The notes under the pieces: model-generated
What the model saw: the letters and a program-made list of their open reading frames with translations, nothing else
Told to the model about the DNA's origin: nothing
Database searches by the model: none
NCBI GenBank assembly: GCA_024336345.1
Contig: JANFOG010000003.1
Span: forward strand, 3,044,501 to 3,108,500
Direction: 5' to 3'
Source: Mariannaea sp. PMI_226
Taxonomy: Eukaryota; Ascomycota; Sordariomycetes; Hypocreales; Nectriaceae
Length of the DNA stretch: 64,000 nt
Position numbers and translations under genes: made by a program
Shown here: in pieces, positions 51,730 to 63,784 of the stretch
Numbering within the stretch: the first letter of the stretch is position 1
Layout of the letters: each line of letters begins with the position of its first letter

Positions 51730-53012
51730 GTCTATGCATGGCTAAAGACGGCCGACGGCTTTTTCCTTGAGGTCGAGGACAAAGGGTGAGTGTGTGAGCG
51801 AGTTGTGTGAGAGGCGATCGCCGACTAGCAAACTACATGTGTGACAACCAGGTCGAAGGAGCAGGAATCATGGCGGTCTGGGCATCAATTCTTCGTGGCT
51901 TTTGTGATTTCAACGAACTTAGATTAAAGAAAGAGAAAGTGGAAACGAAAAAGGCAAAAATGGTTATGTTTTCGCGTTGCTCGTTTTGCTCGTTCAGCGT
52001 GAGAGTGCGAATAATTAAACCAAGAGCTGACGTCGCAAGCATTGCGCGTCCCGCTTACAAACGGGGCAAAGGCATCAAATCGGTCGCATGTGTGGATGAC
52101 GCCACCCACAGGGGCAACAAGTGCTAATTGACTTAAGTAGTTAGTTAATAAATGACAGAGTAGCGGTATGTCATGTTATTAGCAGAAATATCATATGAAA
52201 CCAAACAGGCGCGTTACGAGAAGGCTGATAACCTGTTAGTTCAGACACGATGGAGCTGCGTCAACTTTCGTAGACGCTGACACTTTGCTGACAATTGTGG
52301 ATTGGCTGTTTTTCTCTTCGAGAGTTTTGGAACCTACCTATTTTTTTTTTTTTTTTTTTTTTTTTCAAATGGCGCACTCTCTGCTCCATATGTTTTTTAT
52401 GAAAATAAAAAAAACCACATGTTCGATGCCCACAAAGAGGGCCGCGTCATGGTACAGATGGCATATGTACGCGTCCGTGCTTGGCCTCAGGAAGGATGAT
52501 TGAGTACCCAATGAAGGAAGCACTCGCCTCGCTTCGCATCTCTTTGGTTGGACACATCTTGAGCCCAATAAGAGGAGGCAATACTCACTATCTAGGGCTG
52601 ATTAGAAGCAATTTCTTCACCGTTGCGCTTGCTTGATAGTGAGAAATTGGTCTGGCAGCTAACAAAAGATCTCCAAACCGTAGGGCATAGTGCGGGTGTA
52701 TTGTGGGTGTCATGGAGCGCGGGCACGTTCCCAGTGTTTCCAAGTGGGCGCGCTTGACTGGGTGAATGGATGTAAGCCACGGAAATCTTCATGTGCGAAT
52801 AGCAGGATTGAGTTTTCGATGACAGATCTTTGCTGAGTGCGAGCGAGGAGGTAAGGCAAAGATGATGTTAAAGTGGGAAGAATTTGTCAACAAGAACGAA
52901 AAGAGTGAGAAGAGGAAGAAGAAAAGGAAGAATAAGAAGAAACCAGAATGGATTCCTCATCTAATTAAACTTTAGCCTGAGTCGAGGCAGTGCCCGCTTA
53001 CATTATGGAGAG
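51730..53012. other. Gene-free region with a T25 tract
   Basis: About 1.3 kb without a gene. It includes an uninterrupted 25-base T run (52341-52365) and an A/G-rich stretch near 52900-52940. Confidence 0.5.
52341..52365. repeat. Homopolymer T tract (25 bases)
   Basis: A pure T run on the plus strand, not flanked by a recognisable retroposed sequence. Confidence 0.9.
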
Positions 53013-53745
53013 CTAAGAATGACATATCTTGCTACCACGGTAGGCTTGGACCCACGATTCCACAATGGTTTGCCACGGAGTGCCATTTTTATCATCTTCC
53101 TGCAGGGCCTGTCTGGGGTTGCGCATGGTGACGCATGGAAGTCTTAAAGGTGATAATATCGCTGTTGAACTGCTCGATTGAAACTCAAGGAGACGCGGAT
53201 TCTGGCCTACCATTCCACCTGCAGTGCACACGATATTGCCTTCAGTTACCATTCTTTTCTTGTCCTTTATGTGCATCCAAACATCAAAGAGTGCGTCAGT
53301 CGCGCAGGACATTTCTCAAGTCGAGGCTACGAGTGACAGAGCGAAAAACGTCTCTATAAGCGCCGTTACACGTCAGCCAACATTCACTTGAATTCATTTC
53401 AAATTCGGCCATCCACGAATCACAGACAATCTTGTTACTAATGTCTTCTAGGTCAGGGTCGTAGAAATTGATGGCTTGCGAACAAGCTTCGTGTGGCTTG
53501 TTCCCGTAAGCCACAAACATTGATCGCCCCTTATACCATGGTTCAAGCCTTTCCGAGCGCGCTCCGGAGTACATACCGTCATGAGTCCGATCCCGGTGTT
53601 GGCATACCTACGTATTTGAATTTCTCCATGAAAGGGGCACCAAGTTGAGCATAAGAAGCCTTGCCATAATGACTCGCGTGAAAGCTGGTAATATCGAAGA
53701 ACTTCGCGACCGAAGTCAACCCAAAACCAGCTCTTGACATTTGAG
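53013..53745 (-). pseudogene. Decayed small protein gene (possible)
   Basis: Three minus-strand segments look protein-like but lie in shifting frames. The first runs from an ATG near 53745 to a TGA near 53579. The second (about 53575-53296) continues one base out of frame and contains Cys-rich sequence (SSECWLTCNGAYRD). The third (53312-53013) is again shifted and ends with a plausible C-terminus (ESWVQAYRGSKICHS). No introns with good donors bridge the shifts, so single-base indels or a decayed gene are likely. The family is unknown. Sequencing errors or unusual introns remain possible. Confidence 0.35.
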
Positions 53746-53912
53746 CCATCCAAAGGAGGCTAATACATATGACCCTGATACGAACACATACGCATACGCA
53801 TCAAAACAAAACGAAACAAAGGGATTCATGGTTTTCTTTGTATCAATATAATTCAACAAGAATACAAAGAAAATCGGCAGATGAGAGTTCGTGTGCTTGC
53901 GTGCATATAGCT

Positions 53913-54605
53913 TCAAACAACCCAAGGGATAAACCGCTTGGTGGACTGATTCCACTTTACCCACTCGGCCCCAAACGTTTCTTTCAGCATTACCTCCTCG
54001 TCCTTCACACGATGAACCAACTTTCTAAACATTCCAAATACCAAGATGCTAGAAAGAAGAAGGCCCCATCCATCCAACAAGCCGGAAACGCTAGCGGGAA
54101 TCCAGCAGGACAGAGGCCCATCCCACCGAATGAACAGTGCGAGATTGGCAACCAGAACAAGCATTTGTCCAGTGTAACTTGGGTGCTGAATATATTGATA
54201 AATGCCACCTGTGATGAGTCGATCTGGCGGTCCCAAACGAAAAGTGAAGTTTTGGCCCAGTCCAGCAAACGCGGTTAGCCGAAGAGGGCCACCGACACAG
54301 ATGATCGAGAAGAGGCACGCGGCGGTATATGCGTTCCATGAAAAAAGATTCGTGTTCAGATTTCCTGGAGCTGGGCAAATAGGACTGGCGGAGAGATTTG
54401 TGAGCACAAGAGCCCCATGGTAAATGCCAAGCCCGACAGCAACACCACGACGCACGCTTGCCGCTCGGGGGCTTGCATATGCTCCGAGTCTGTCCTTCTT
54501 CCACTCTTGCTTCGGAGCGGCACCTGGGGGTGAAGAGCACAGCATGGTGATAAAGCTTGACAGGAGCACTGTCGCGCAAAAGGTCACGTCCGAAATCGAG
54601 CTCAT
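53913..54605 (-). CDS. ICMT/PEMT-like membrane methyltransferase family protein
   Basis: A single-exon integral membrane protein of 230 residues related to isoprenylcysteine carboxyl methyltransferase and phospholipid methyltransferases. Four or five hydrophobic helices are visible (about 8-25, 55-72, 93-112, 150-165 and 175-195). The C-terminal half carries the family block: GGIYQYIQHPSYTGQML near 138-154, which includes the HPSY motif for SAM binding, and a cytosolic tail with KDEEVMLKETFGAEW-type spacing before RFIPWVV. It probably works in the ER membrane. True ICMT is usually longer at the N-terminus, so another acceptor is possible. Confidence 0.78.
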   Translation of the reverse strand: MSSISDVTFCATVLLSSFITMLCSSPPGAAPKQEWKKDRLGAYASPRAASVRRGVAVGLGIYHGALVLTNLSASPICPAPGNLNTNLFSWNAYTAACLFSIICVGGPLRLTAFAGLGQNFTFRLGPPDRLITGGIYQYIQHPSYTGQMLVLVANLALFIRWDGPLSCWIPASVSGLLDGWGLLLSSILVFGMFRKLVHRVKDEEVMLKETFGAEWVKWNQSTKRFIPWVV

Positions 54606-55724
54606 TGTGTTTGAGGGCTATCAGAAACGGTGATATTTCCGGGAAAAAATTCAAAAGGATCCAATTGAAGATGTGTTGTTGAATGATGGCAACTAAACTC
54701 TGATGCTTTGCAAAGCAATAAATTTGATGAGCGCCGGGTGACGGCATAGATTTATACTGACCCAAAATAGCATCATTATCATGATTTTTCTTGATATATC
54801 CGGGATATTCAGGATGTACGAGAACGGAGAGTGATGTCCAAATCGCCATTCAGACGGCGATTGTGGTCGGTGTTCGGAGTCGGGGGCTCCGTAACGCCGG
54901 TCCGTAGGGCACGTATCGTTGTCAACATCATCAACACTGTACACTGTAAAGCCCGTGATATTTCAATATGTTGCTCCATATTGCGAGCTAGGCAGTGGCG
55001 ACGCCAGATAGTAATAAAACGAAATACAAGACTTTAACTCATGAGCCTATTCAAGTCATAACCCCAGTAAGCCATCCTTGGATAGTGATACTCTAGAGAA
55101 TTAGAGACAAACGAAGAATAAAAAAAAGAAAATAACCTCCAGGTATTGTACTCAAATAGCATTTTCCCATATTAAAGATGCATAGAGGAGTGTCATATAT
55201 GCTGAAGCCCGCTTTTTGAACAGGGTGGATGGCGACGAAGTTGCAGTAGAAGCCGAGAAACCACACGAGCCATGGTGAAGATTATGTTCGATGACATTAC
55301 CACGAACTATGACGAGCACATTGATCGTGCGGCAGCCACCGTACAGAGGCTCATGTCCTCTGGCTTCTGGAAGGAGAAAACCCTTTCTAGATGGGGAGTT
55401 GAGTGGAATAAGGTTATCTACAGATTGAAAAAAAATTGTTCTTATTGGGGTCCGTTGTTCTCATTCTGAAGCAGGCTAATTAGGGTGTGATTCATTTTTC
55501 TTGTTAACCTTGTTCTGAAACCCGAAATTCTAATTATGAAAAAAACTAAATCAAAAAAACTATCGCTATAAAAAAAGAGAAACTAGTATGAAGCAGATGA
55601 GGCAGGAATATTTTAGTACAGGTAATTCGAGCTGCTGAATATTCAAACAATTTGACGACTTAGGTACTCTACGAATCTAGGGTAAGGGAGGAGCCAAGAC
55701 TACCTAGTTACCTACTTGGGTACG
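54606..55724. other. Gene-free region left of the transposon
   Basis: Promoter side of the ICMT-like gene and AT-rich spacer. No gene recognised. Confidence 0.5.
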
Positions 55725-55726
55725 TA

Positions 55727-55759
55727 CAGTAACAGGACAAAAGTCTCCGTACACCCCCC
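55727..55759. repeat. Left terminal inverted repeat
   Basis: 33 bases starting CAGTAACAGG and ending in a C6 run, the exact reverse complement of the right end. The outer flank is TA. Confidence 0.95.
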
Positions 55760-55871
55760 CACATCCACCATCACCACATTCATCACCGCCAACTTCAAAG
55801 CATAACCACACAATCAAATAAGAAGCAAATTTGAAAATAAATATATGTCTAGATAGCCCTGATTCTGGTGT

Positions 55872-57008
55872 TTAATATTTGGTATACCAACCTCGCGCGC
55901 GACGAACAGCAAGTAAGCGGCGCTCCATAGAGTCTATTAGCCTCGAAATCTTCCTCTGGTCTAAGGCTGCCCACGCAGCTTTAACGCACCGCGCCAATTC
56001 TTCTTTATCTGCCTCATTGTTTTTCAGGCGCTTTAAATGAGGATAATCCTTACGTAATTTGGCCTTTAACATCCTCCAGACGTGTTCTATAGGATTTAAA
56101 TCAGGTGAGAAAGGCGGCCAGTCGATAGGGATAAATTGGTGGGCTGCTAGCCACCTTCGAATCCTCCCAGCTCTATGAATAGGGGCATTATCCTGCTGAA
56201 ACGGCCTGGGGGTATTGAATAGAGGCAGAAGACCTTCCTCAAGAGCTTTTTCATATGACCAAGCCGAATATCCCTTGCGACGGGATCTCATATCTCTAGT
56301 CATAAGGACAATTGGGGTCCTTCCTGTCTTCCATATAGCTGCCCAGAACATTAAGGAAAATTCAGCTTTAACATGAATATCCTCATTGATGAAGTCCTTA
56401 TAGTACTTTTCTTCAGGCGTTCGGAAGTCCCAGCTATTGGGGTTGCTCGATTGTGGTTGTGTAGAAGTCTCGTCCGAAAAGATTGTCTAAGATGTGTTAG
56501 TCTGTCTTTTAGATCAAACTTTAAAGAGGTCTACCTCAACCAATTCTCCAACTCTTGGAATCCAAGAACGTACAAATTGTAGCCTAGCCTTTGCTGCTTC
56601 TTTTGTGATACTTGGTCTCTTCATAGACCTCCATTTACGCGCCCAATGCCGTCGTACAACCCGGCGGATGGTACGTGTATCCACTCCAACACCAGACTCA
56701 TATTTGAGCGCATCCTAAGTGATTTTCCGGTTCTTTTTGGCTAATTGAATAATATATCGACTTTCTGAACGTGTGAGACTATTGGGCCGACCGGGCCGTT
56801 CTTGGTCTTCCAATGTGTGGTATTTGGTGAAGTGTTGTTTTACATATTGAACTGACGAGTGGGTTGTGTTGAACTGGGCCGCAACGGCACGCAGGCTTAA
56901 ACCCTCATCTAACTTGGCCAAAATGGCCGCCCTGACTTCTGGAGAAAATTCATGATTATATTGACGATTAACGCTTATTTCAGTGCCAAAATGGCGTTCT
57001 TCTGACAT
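55872..57008 (-). pseudogene. Tc1/mariner transposase with one nonsense codon
   Basis: The transposase would cut and insert the element at TA sites. Exon 1 runs 57008-56535 and exon 2 56486-55872, with a 48-base intron containing a CTAAC branch point. The total is 363 codons. The N-terminal helix-turn-helix domain (SLRAVAAQFNTTHSSVQYV) is intact. The catalytic residues are present: the first Asp in IFSDET, the second Asp in QQDNAPIH and Glu in DLNPIEHVW, with 34 residues between the second and third (DD34E). Frame is interrupted only by TAG at 56715-56717, after KKNRKIT. A C-to-T or G-to-A change could explain it and is the direction of RIP, but with one nonsense in an otherwise good frame heavy RIP is unlikely. 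Confidence 0.88.
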
Positions 57009-57081
57009 TATGGGCGCATGTTATGGTGGTTAGAAGAGAAGGGTGCATTTAGAGACGCGATGGTGTTTTGACGCGCCAAGT

Positions 57082-57114
57082 GGGGGGTGTACGGAGACTT
57101 TTGTCCTGTTACTG
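57082..57114. repeat. Right terminal inverted repeat
   Basis: 33 bases ending CTGTTACTG, the exact reverse complement of the left end, followed by the target TA. Confidence 0.95.
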
Positions 57115-57116
57115 TA

Positions 57117-59983
57117 CGTGTGATTGTTCCAGGCTGTAGCTCAGCGCATGGGTACAGTACCATAAATGGAGTTGTAGCTGTGTTCTTCCCCCACTTACCA
57201 CTTACAGACCGAGACCCCTGCTTCTGCTTTGCATATGAAGCTCCTCTGTGTGATGGATGGATGGATATGAGTTGGGTAGGAGGGTATGATCTCATATGCG
57301 TCAATATATTGTGTGGCTGAGTCTTGTCCATCCCCTCGTGCGGAGAAATGTTCATCTGATGATGGTGGTACGTGAAGAGAGGAAGAGGGCGACATCTCCT
57401 CGTAAATGAGCGCTTCAGTTGTGTGGTAAGATTTTAGCCTGTTTCTTCGTCATTGACTGATTTCTATTCCTTGTTGTTCACAAACAATAATTTTGAAGCA
57501 TTTAAATCAGAGGTCATTGTCGTTGTCGTTGTCCCTGTCGCTGTGAACACTGTATTAGCTATCATGATTTGGGTTGTCAAAGCTGGGCGACCCTGAATGG
57601 GAGCACTACGTCACATTACAAGGAGCAAGGATGAGCACTGAGCGCAAATGGAGTCGTCCGTGACAGCTATGAAGACTACTGTGTGTGCTCGTTTCGTTAC
57701 ACAGGATGGGCCACCAAACCCTGGCCCTGGGGAGGACCTGGTACCTGGCTCTTCAACCCAAAAGAGGCAATTTGGATGGGCGTGAGATGAGACAACACGT
57801 GCATGTGTGCACCCATCCAGCACACTCTTGGGTTGGGCCGAGCGGTGAGAGAATGAGAGAACAAGCCGGCCCGGACATGTGTGTGGACACAGTACTATAA
57901 CACCAAACTACCTGCCTACTGCATCCTGGTTTCACACGGTAATTGGTCGCACCGAGGCGAGACCAGTTTCAGAAGAAAAAAAATTCCAGCAAATATCGCA
58001 GACACGTTCATGTGCGGTGCCCTTAGCGCACATGGCGGTGCAGGGTTGTGTAGCTAAGCTTTTGTATCCCACGCACCACCAGGGGGAGCTAATGGCCTAT
58101 ATCTCTTGGCACTGAGGTGACAGGGAGATGATGCGCCATCTTCTGCCCTCTGAATGGGCTAAGACACCTCCTGGTGGGAACCGGGATCATAGCCCGGTCA
58201 TTTCGTTGCCTGTCTAAGTGTGTTCAGGCCAACATCCAACTTATGCTTAAATCTGCTGGACGAGAGTGATTGATCCCTGTGATTTGGGACAACTCAAGAG
58301 GGAGAGAGGGAGAGGGATTGTTGCTTCGCGATGTACAGCGCGATTTTTCTTACGTACGAGTTAGTTTGTGGATGCGAAAGGTGTTCATTAGCCTTAAGCT
58401 GTAGAGGGAGAAAAAAAATAGAAAAAAAAAAGCCCTTGACGTAACACGAAACACAGGCGTGTCTATCTGTTCTCAAAGTAAAAAGCCTCAGAAGGTGAGA
58501 CGCCATGTTCCACCACCAATCTGAACAAGACAGACTGTCCACAGGTAAACCGAGGAAAGTATTGCTTAGGTTTGCCCGGAAGAAGACAAGTAAGACTCCT
58601 AACTTACCTGGAGGAATATGAGGGAGACAGTTTGGACCTTACGTACAGGAAACTGTGCGCCAAAGTGAGGTATTTCCCGCAGAAGGCTTTTGACTTCAAT
58701 TTACGAGCAGCTGGCCTTGCTTACCTGCTAGCACCTCTGAGGAAACTTGCCTTGCCTTGCTTTGCCCTATGGGATGGGCCAGACCAGATGGTCATTGCAT
58801 CTGTGTTGGTTGTCGTGGGACGGGAGGCCGCCTACCAACCGTTACCTCCTGGTATGTACCCCCCACCCAGGCCAGCAGGTCGGCAATAATCTTGAATTAT
58901 TTGCTGTTACGTATTGTGATGATTTTGCGGGAGGGCCAATCACAAAAGAACCAGTCCGAAAGGGACATGTCTTTTGGGGTCAAACCGGCCACGGGGTGCA
59001 TGACCCTTCTCTCACATCTTCCCCTCGAGGCTGGGTGGCGGTGACGTCGTTGCCATCCTATTTCGTACAATGTTCGTTCTGTCAAAAACAAAGGGCGTCA
59101 TTTTGAGCGGGCACTATATTAACGTACAGACTTTATACGGCCAATCTAGCTTGTTACGCTCTGGAGCGACTGGCTGCATCGTTTACCCTAGCCTGCCTTG
59201 AGCGATGCCGAAATGCCATCTCCACCCTCGTTTTCTTCCACGCCAATGCCAACGGCTAACTTGCCTGAACGATGACCAAGGGCTGGCACCCTTTCCCTTG
59301 CATTTGCATTCGTACTAATAGAAGGGGACTTTTATTGGCGGTATCTCGCTTGTTCCCGCAAAGCTTGGCATCGCTGAGTAGATACTTAGTTCGCCGCTGT
59401 CAAAGACTTCATAGTTACGACAACTCAAAACTATGCGAGTCCGTGCCAGGCTCTTTGCTATGAGAGATTTTCGCACTCCCCCCAGAATTTCAGCGCCCGC
59501 TGCGACGGGAAAACTAGATGGCTTTTTTTTTTTTAGACGAGAGATATTCTGCATAACTTATTGCAATGGGTCCATTCTCAGATGAGATGAGATTCGCACT
59601 GTGGTGCATTCACCCCGTGCTGCTCGTATTGCTCCCATTCCCATTTCTTTGCCGCCGTGCGCGAACCTCGAAAATGACCTGCGGCCAAAAGGATTTTTAC
59701 TCTTTTCTCACACAGCGTCAGAGTATATGCCAGATCGAATGTATGGGGTCTCGTCACAACATGCTTTTGCATAGCCCTCGACTGGCCTAGAACTTTTGGG
59801 TCCGTAGCTGAGCATGGAGCAGGATGTATCATAGAGATGGTATAAAGCAGGGCCCGGCAACCAGCAAGTTGCTAGAGCCCAACACTCACTTCCTTCTTCT
59901 CTCTCTCGAATCTTTTCAGGTGCAACGTTCGTCTCGTACTGCTGTGACCACTTCTGCTGTTCAATCTCCTGAAAATATTTCAA
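57117..59983. other. Gene-free region between transposon and P-type ATPase
   Basis: About 2.9 kb without a supported gene. Several frames exist but lack an ATG or protein-like features. The right end is the ATPase promoter and leader. Confidence 0.5.
59841..59847 (+). promoter_or_regulatory. TATA box of the P-type ATPase gene
   Basis: TATAAAG lies 143 bases upstream of the ATG, with C/T-rich sequence about 35-80 bases after it. Confidence 0.5.
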
Positions 59984-62900
59984 ATGGACGAACCGGAACC
60001 CAAAGTCCCAGTTCCTGAGCGCATCCGTTGGCACGATGACGAGGAAGCTGGGACGAAGGCCAGACCTGCCTTGAGGCGTGGGCTTTCCACCGACTCAATT
60101 GGTGTTCATTCTATCGTGTCTGGACGTAGCATTGTTGATGCTGCTGCCACTCTGCCAATCCAATACCGGACGGTGTAAGTTGGCATGACTATCGTTCTGC
60201 CAGGGACTACCCCTGAGATAACATCTCATAGGTCTATGGATATTGAGGACTACAACAAGAAATCTGGATTTACTCAGCAGGCCAACCAAGCTGCAACTGG
60301 TAAGGAGATGTTAAATTCATAATGCTTGTGAGAGCATTCGTTGTTCTGACCCCTGATGCCATCTAGATCTCGCCAAGCTCGACTGGCATACCTTGACTGT
60401 TCAGGAGATCCTCCGTCGCCTCTCTACCTCAGAAACGGAAGGCCTCTCTCCTGCCCAAATCGAACGTCGCATCGTCTACTATGGCAAGAATGCCCCTTCT
60501 CCCGCACCAACCCATAACACGAAGAAAATCTTCGGATACTTCTTCAAGGGCTTCGGCTCTGTCCTCTTCGTAGCCTCCATTTTGGTCTTTATCGCATGGC
60601 GCCCTCTGGGTCAGCCTCCTGCTGATGCCAACTTGGCATTGGCCATCGTGCTCTTCGCTGTCTTTATCATTCAAGCCGCGTTCAACATGTGGCAGGACTG
60701 GTCTTCGTCGCGGGTCATGGCATCCATCAAGAACATGCTTCCTGAGTATTGCCAGACCGTTCGCAATGGCCAAGAAATCTCCCTTCTTGCCGAGAACATG
60801 GTTCCTGGTGATATCTTGCACATCAAGGCTGGTAACAAGCTACCCGCTGATGTGCGAATCATCAAAGTGTCATCTGATGCCAAGTTCGATCGTTCTATTT
60901 TGACTGGTAAGCCCACATCACTCATTATAGCCGATAGCAAACGCTCACATATTCGTAGGAGAATCTGTGCCGCTACCAGCGACTGTGGATGGCACTGATG
61001 AGAACTACCTTGAGACCAAGAATATTGGCCTGCAAGGCACGCACTGCATCTCTGGCACATGTACTGGCGTTGTCGTTGCCACGGGAGACAACACTGTTTT
61101 TGGCAGAATCGCCAAGCTCACCAACGAGCCCAAGCAGGGCATGTCCACTCTGGAACGTGAAGTCTTCAACTTTGTGATGGTCATTTGCTCCATCATGTTT
61201 CTCATGATCGTCCTGGTGGTGATTATCTGGTATGTATAGTGTCAAAAAGAACCATGCGACCTTCCCTTCTAACATTTATAGGGCGGCATGGTTGCACAAG
61301 AAGTATCCTGACTGGATTAACGTGCCTAACCTCATCATCTCCTGCGTCTCGGTTGCTGTCGCCTTCATCCCTGAAGGTCTACCAGTCGCGCTTACTGCCA
61401 GCATGACGATCAGTGCCAATATGATGCGAAAGCAGAAGATTCTTTGCAAGTCCCTCAAGACTGTTGAGACGCTGGGATCCGTGTCAGTCATTTGCTCAGA
61501 TAAGACTGGTACATTGACTCAGGTATGTTTGCGATTCATCTGAGATCAAATAGCCAGCCTGCTGACTTCTGACAGAACAAAATGATTGTCACTGAATGTG
61601 CCATTGGCGACAAGAACATGAGCGCAGACCAAGCCAAGGAAGCTATGTTGAGGAACAAGGAGACCAATCCTAAGAACAACTCCATTAGCCAGCTTCGCGC
61701 CCTTGCTGGTCTTTGCAATGCTGGTAACTTTGATGCCTCTACCATGAACCTGCCTCTGCACAATCGCATCATTCACGGTGACGCTACGGACCAAGCTATC
61801 CTTCGATTTTCTGAGAGTCTTGGTGAGGTTGCTGAGCTTCGAAAATGGTGGAACACCAAATATGAGCTCGCCTTCAACAGTAAGAACAAATACATGATCA
61901 AGGCTTTTACTCTCTCGCACCAGAGCGGCCTTCCACTGGCTTTACCGGCTGACACTGCCTCTGTATTCGGTCCTGGAGACGTGTAAGTTGTATTGAAATT
62001 CCAGCGCTGAATAAAGATATTAATTTATTCACAGGCTCCTGACTATCAAAGGTGCTCCTGAGATCCTCTTTGATAGAGTCAGCTCATACGTCAACCCATC
62101 TGGCGTTACTACCAACCTAGATACTGTCACTCGCAACCGCATTGAAGACATCAAAAACACCTGGGCCTCCCAGGGACGAAGAGTTCTACTTCTCGCCCGC
62201 AAGGCAGTTTCTAGCACCGTCTTCCCCCCTGGCATGTCTTCCGTGGCTATGGAGGCCGAGATGACGAGGCAGGCATCCTCGGGACTCACTCTGGTTGGCC
62301 TTGTTGGTATTGTTGATCCTCCTCGCCCTGAGATTCCAGATGTCGTGGATACTCTTCGTGCAGCTGGTATCCGCATCTTTATGGTGAGTCCATATCCATC
62401 CAAACTTCAACGGCTCTGTACTAAGACTAGGGTAGGTGACTGGTGACTTTGCACTTACCGCTCAAGCTATCGCGAGGGAATGCAGAATTTTCACTGCCAA
62501 GAAGGTTGACACTGTTGACGATCTGCGCCGGGACTTGACCGTTGACCGGTCGCTCTGCTACCCTGAGGATAGCACTGAAGTCGAGAGACGCGAGGCAATT
62601 GTCCTCAGTGGCCCAGAACTTATCACTCTCAATGAGAGCCAGTGGGATCAACTTTGCATGTACAGTGAGATCGTTTTCGCTCGTACGACGCCGGAGCACA
62701 AGCTTCGTATTGTGCGAGAATTCCAAACCCGCAGCCAGATTGTGGGTATGACTGGCGACGGCGTGAACGATGCTCCATCACTGCGGGCTGCTAACATTGG
62801 TATTGCTGTGGGCTCTGGCAGTGACATTGCCATTGAAGCTGCTGATATGGTTTTGCTTGAATCCTTCTCGAGTGTCGTCGAGGCGCTTCGATATGGCCGC

Positions 62901-63784
62901 ATGATGTTTGACAACTTGAAGAAGACCGTCGCATATCTGCTCCCTGCTGGTAGCTTCAGCGAGTTCTGGCCTGTCCTGACCAATGTCGCTTTTGGAATGC
63001 CTCAGATCTTGAGCAGTTTCCTCATGATTATCATTTGGTGAGTTATCATTCGTTGTACGCAAGTGAGAAATCTCGCTAACTCGTATAGTCTCTTCACTGA
63101 TGCCGCCGCCGCTATCGCTCTTGCATATGAGGCACCTGAAGCTGACGTTCTGCTTCGGAAACCAAGAGTTCCGGGTAAGGACCGCCTGGTTGATTGGCAG
63201 CTCATCCTGCAAGCGTACGGTGTTGTGGGCGTGATTGAGACGACGGCATCTTTTGCCATGTCGTACTGGTACCTGCAGCGAAGTGGCATTCCCTTTTCCG
63301 ATATTTGGTTCAAGTTTGGACAAATTCCCGACTCGATCGACCCCGACTATTATGCCCAGAAACTGAACGAGGCGAGCTCCATCTATTTTGTGAATCTTGT
63401 AGTCATGTAAGTATACTCCAAGTGCTGCGCTACTACTGGGTGCGGCTTTCGTTATGGAAGGATTCTCTCTAACACTTTGTCAGGCAATGGTTCAATCTCT
63501 TATGTGTCCGAACTCGTCGTCTCTCCATTATTCAGCACCCTCCTTTGTTCAACAAGCGTACACAAAACTTGTATCTCTTCCCGGCGGTCCTATTTGCCCT
63601 CCTCATGGCATTCCTGTGGCTTTTCCCTTCCGTCTTCCACCGCGTGCTGCAGACGGCGACGGTGCCTGTGGAGCATTGGTTCCTGCCCATGGCATTCGGC
63701 ATGGGTCTTATTCTTCTCGACGAAGCGAGGAAATACTGTGTGAGGCGATGGCCTCGAGGTTTCCTCGCTCGCATTGCTTGGTAG
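59984..63784 (+). CDS. P-type ATPase, Na+/K+-ATPase alpha-like (P2C)
   Basis: A cation-pumping P-type ATPase of the animal Na,K/H,K-ATPase class. Ten exons: 59984-60174, 60232-60299, 60367-60906, 60959-61229, 61282-61522, 61576-61982, 62035-62383, 62436-63037, 63089-63406 and 63484-63784. Phases agree throughout and the product is 1095 residues. Key motifs are TGES at 266-269 (dephosphorylation), PEGLP in helix M4, CSDKTGTLTQ with phospho-Asp D430, KGAPEIL in the nucleotide domain and TGDGVNDAP in the hinge. C-terminal helices include VVMQWFNLLCVRTRRLS, as in Na,K-ATPase M9-M10. It differs from the fungal ENA (P2D) and Pmr1 (P2A) pumps. The N-terminus is 60 residues longer than a minimal pump. 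The ion transported is not certain; Na+/K+ exchange is most likely by family. Confidence 0.93.

Larger units (their letters stand above)
55727..57114 (-). mobile_element. Tc1/mariner element (DD34E), 1388 bases
   Basis: The element is bounded by perfect 33-base inverted repeats and a duplicated TA dinucleotide (55725-55726 and 57115-57116), the hallmark of Tc1/mariner insertion. Ends begin CAGTAACAGGACAAAAGTCT. The transposase gene fills the interior on the minus strand. Intact ends suggest a fairly recent insertion. Confidence 0.95.

Noticed and set aside
53769..54278. Plus-strand frame of 169 codons
   Set aside because: It is mostly antisense to the ICMT-like gene and shows low-complexity output (THTHTH) without an ATG start.
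56535..56720. Heavy RIP damage in the transposon
   Set aside because: Only one nonsense codon is present and both terminal repeats match perfectly, which does not fit extensive RIP.
58572..58889. Plus-strand frame of 105 codons right of the transposon
   Set aside because: It starts with TTG, no family was recognised, and nearby frames overlap it.
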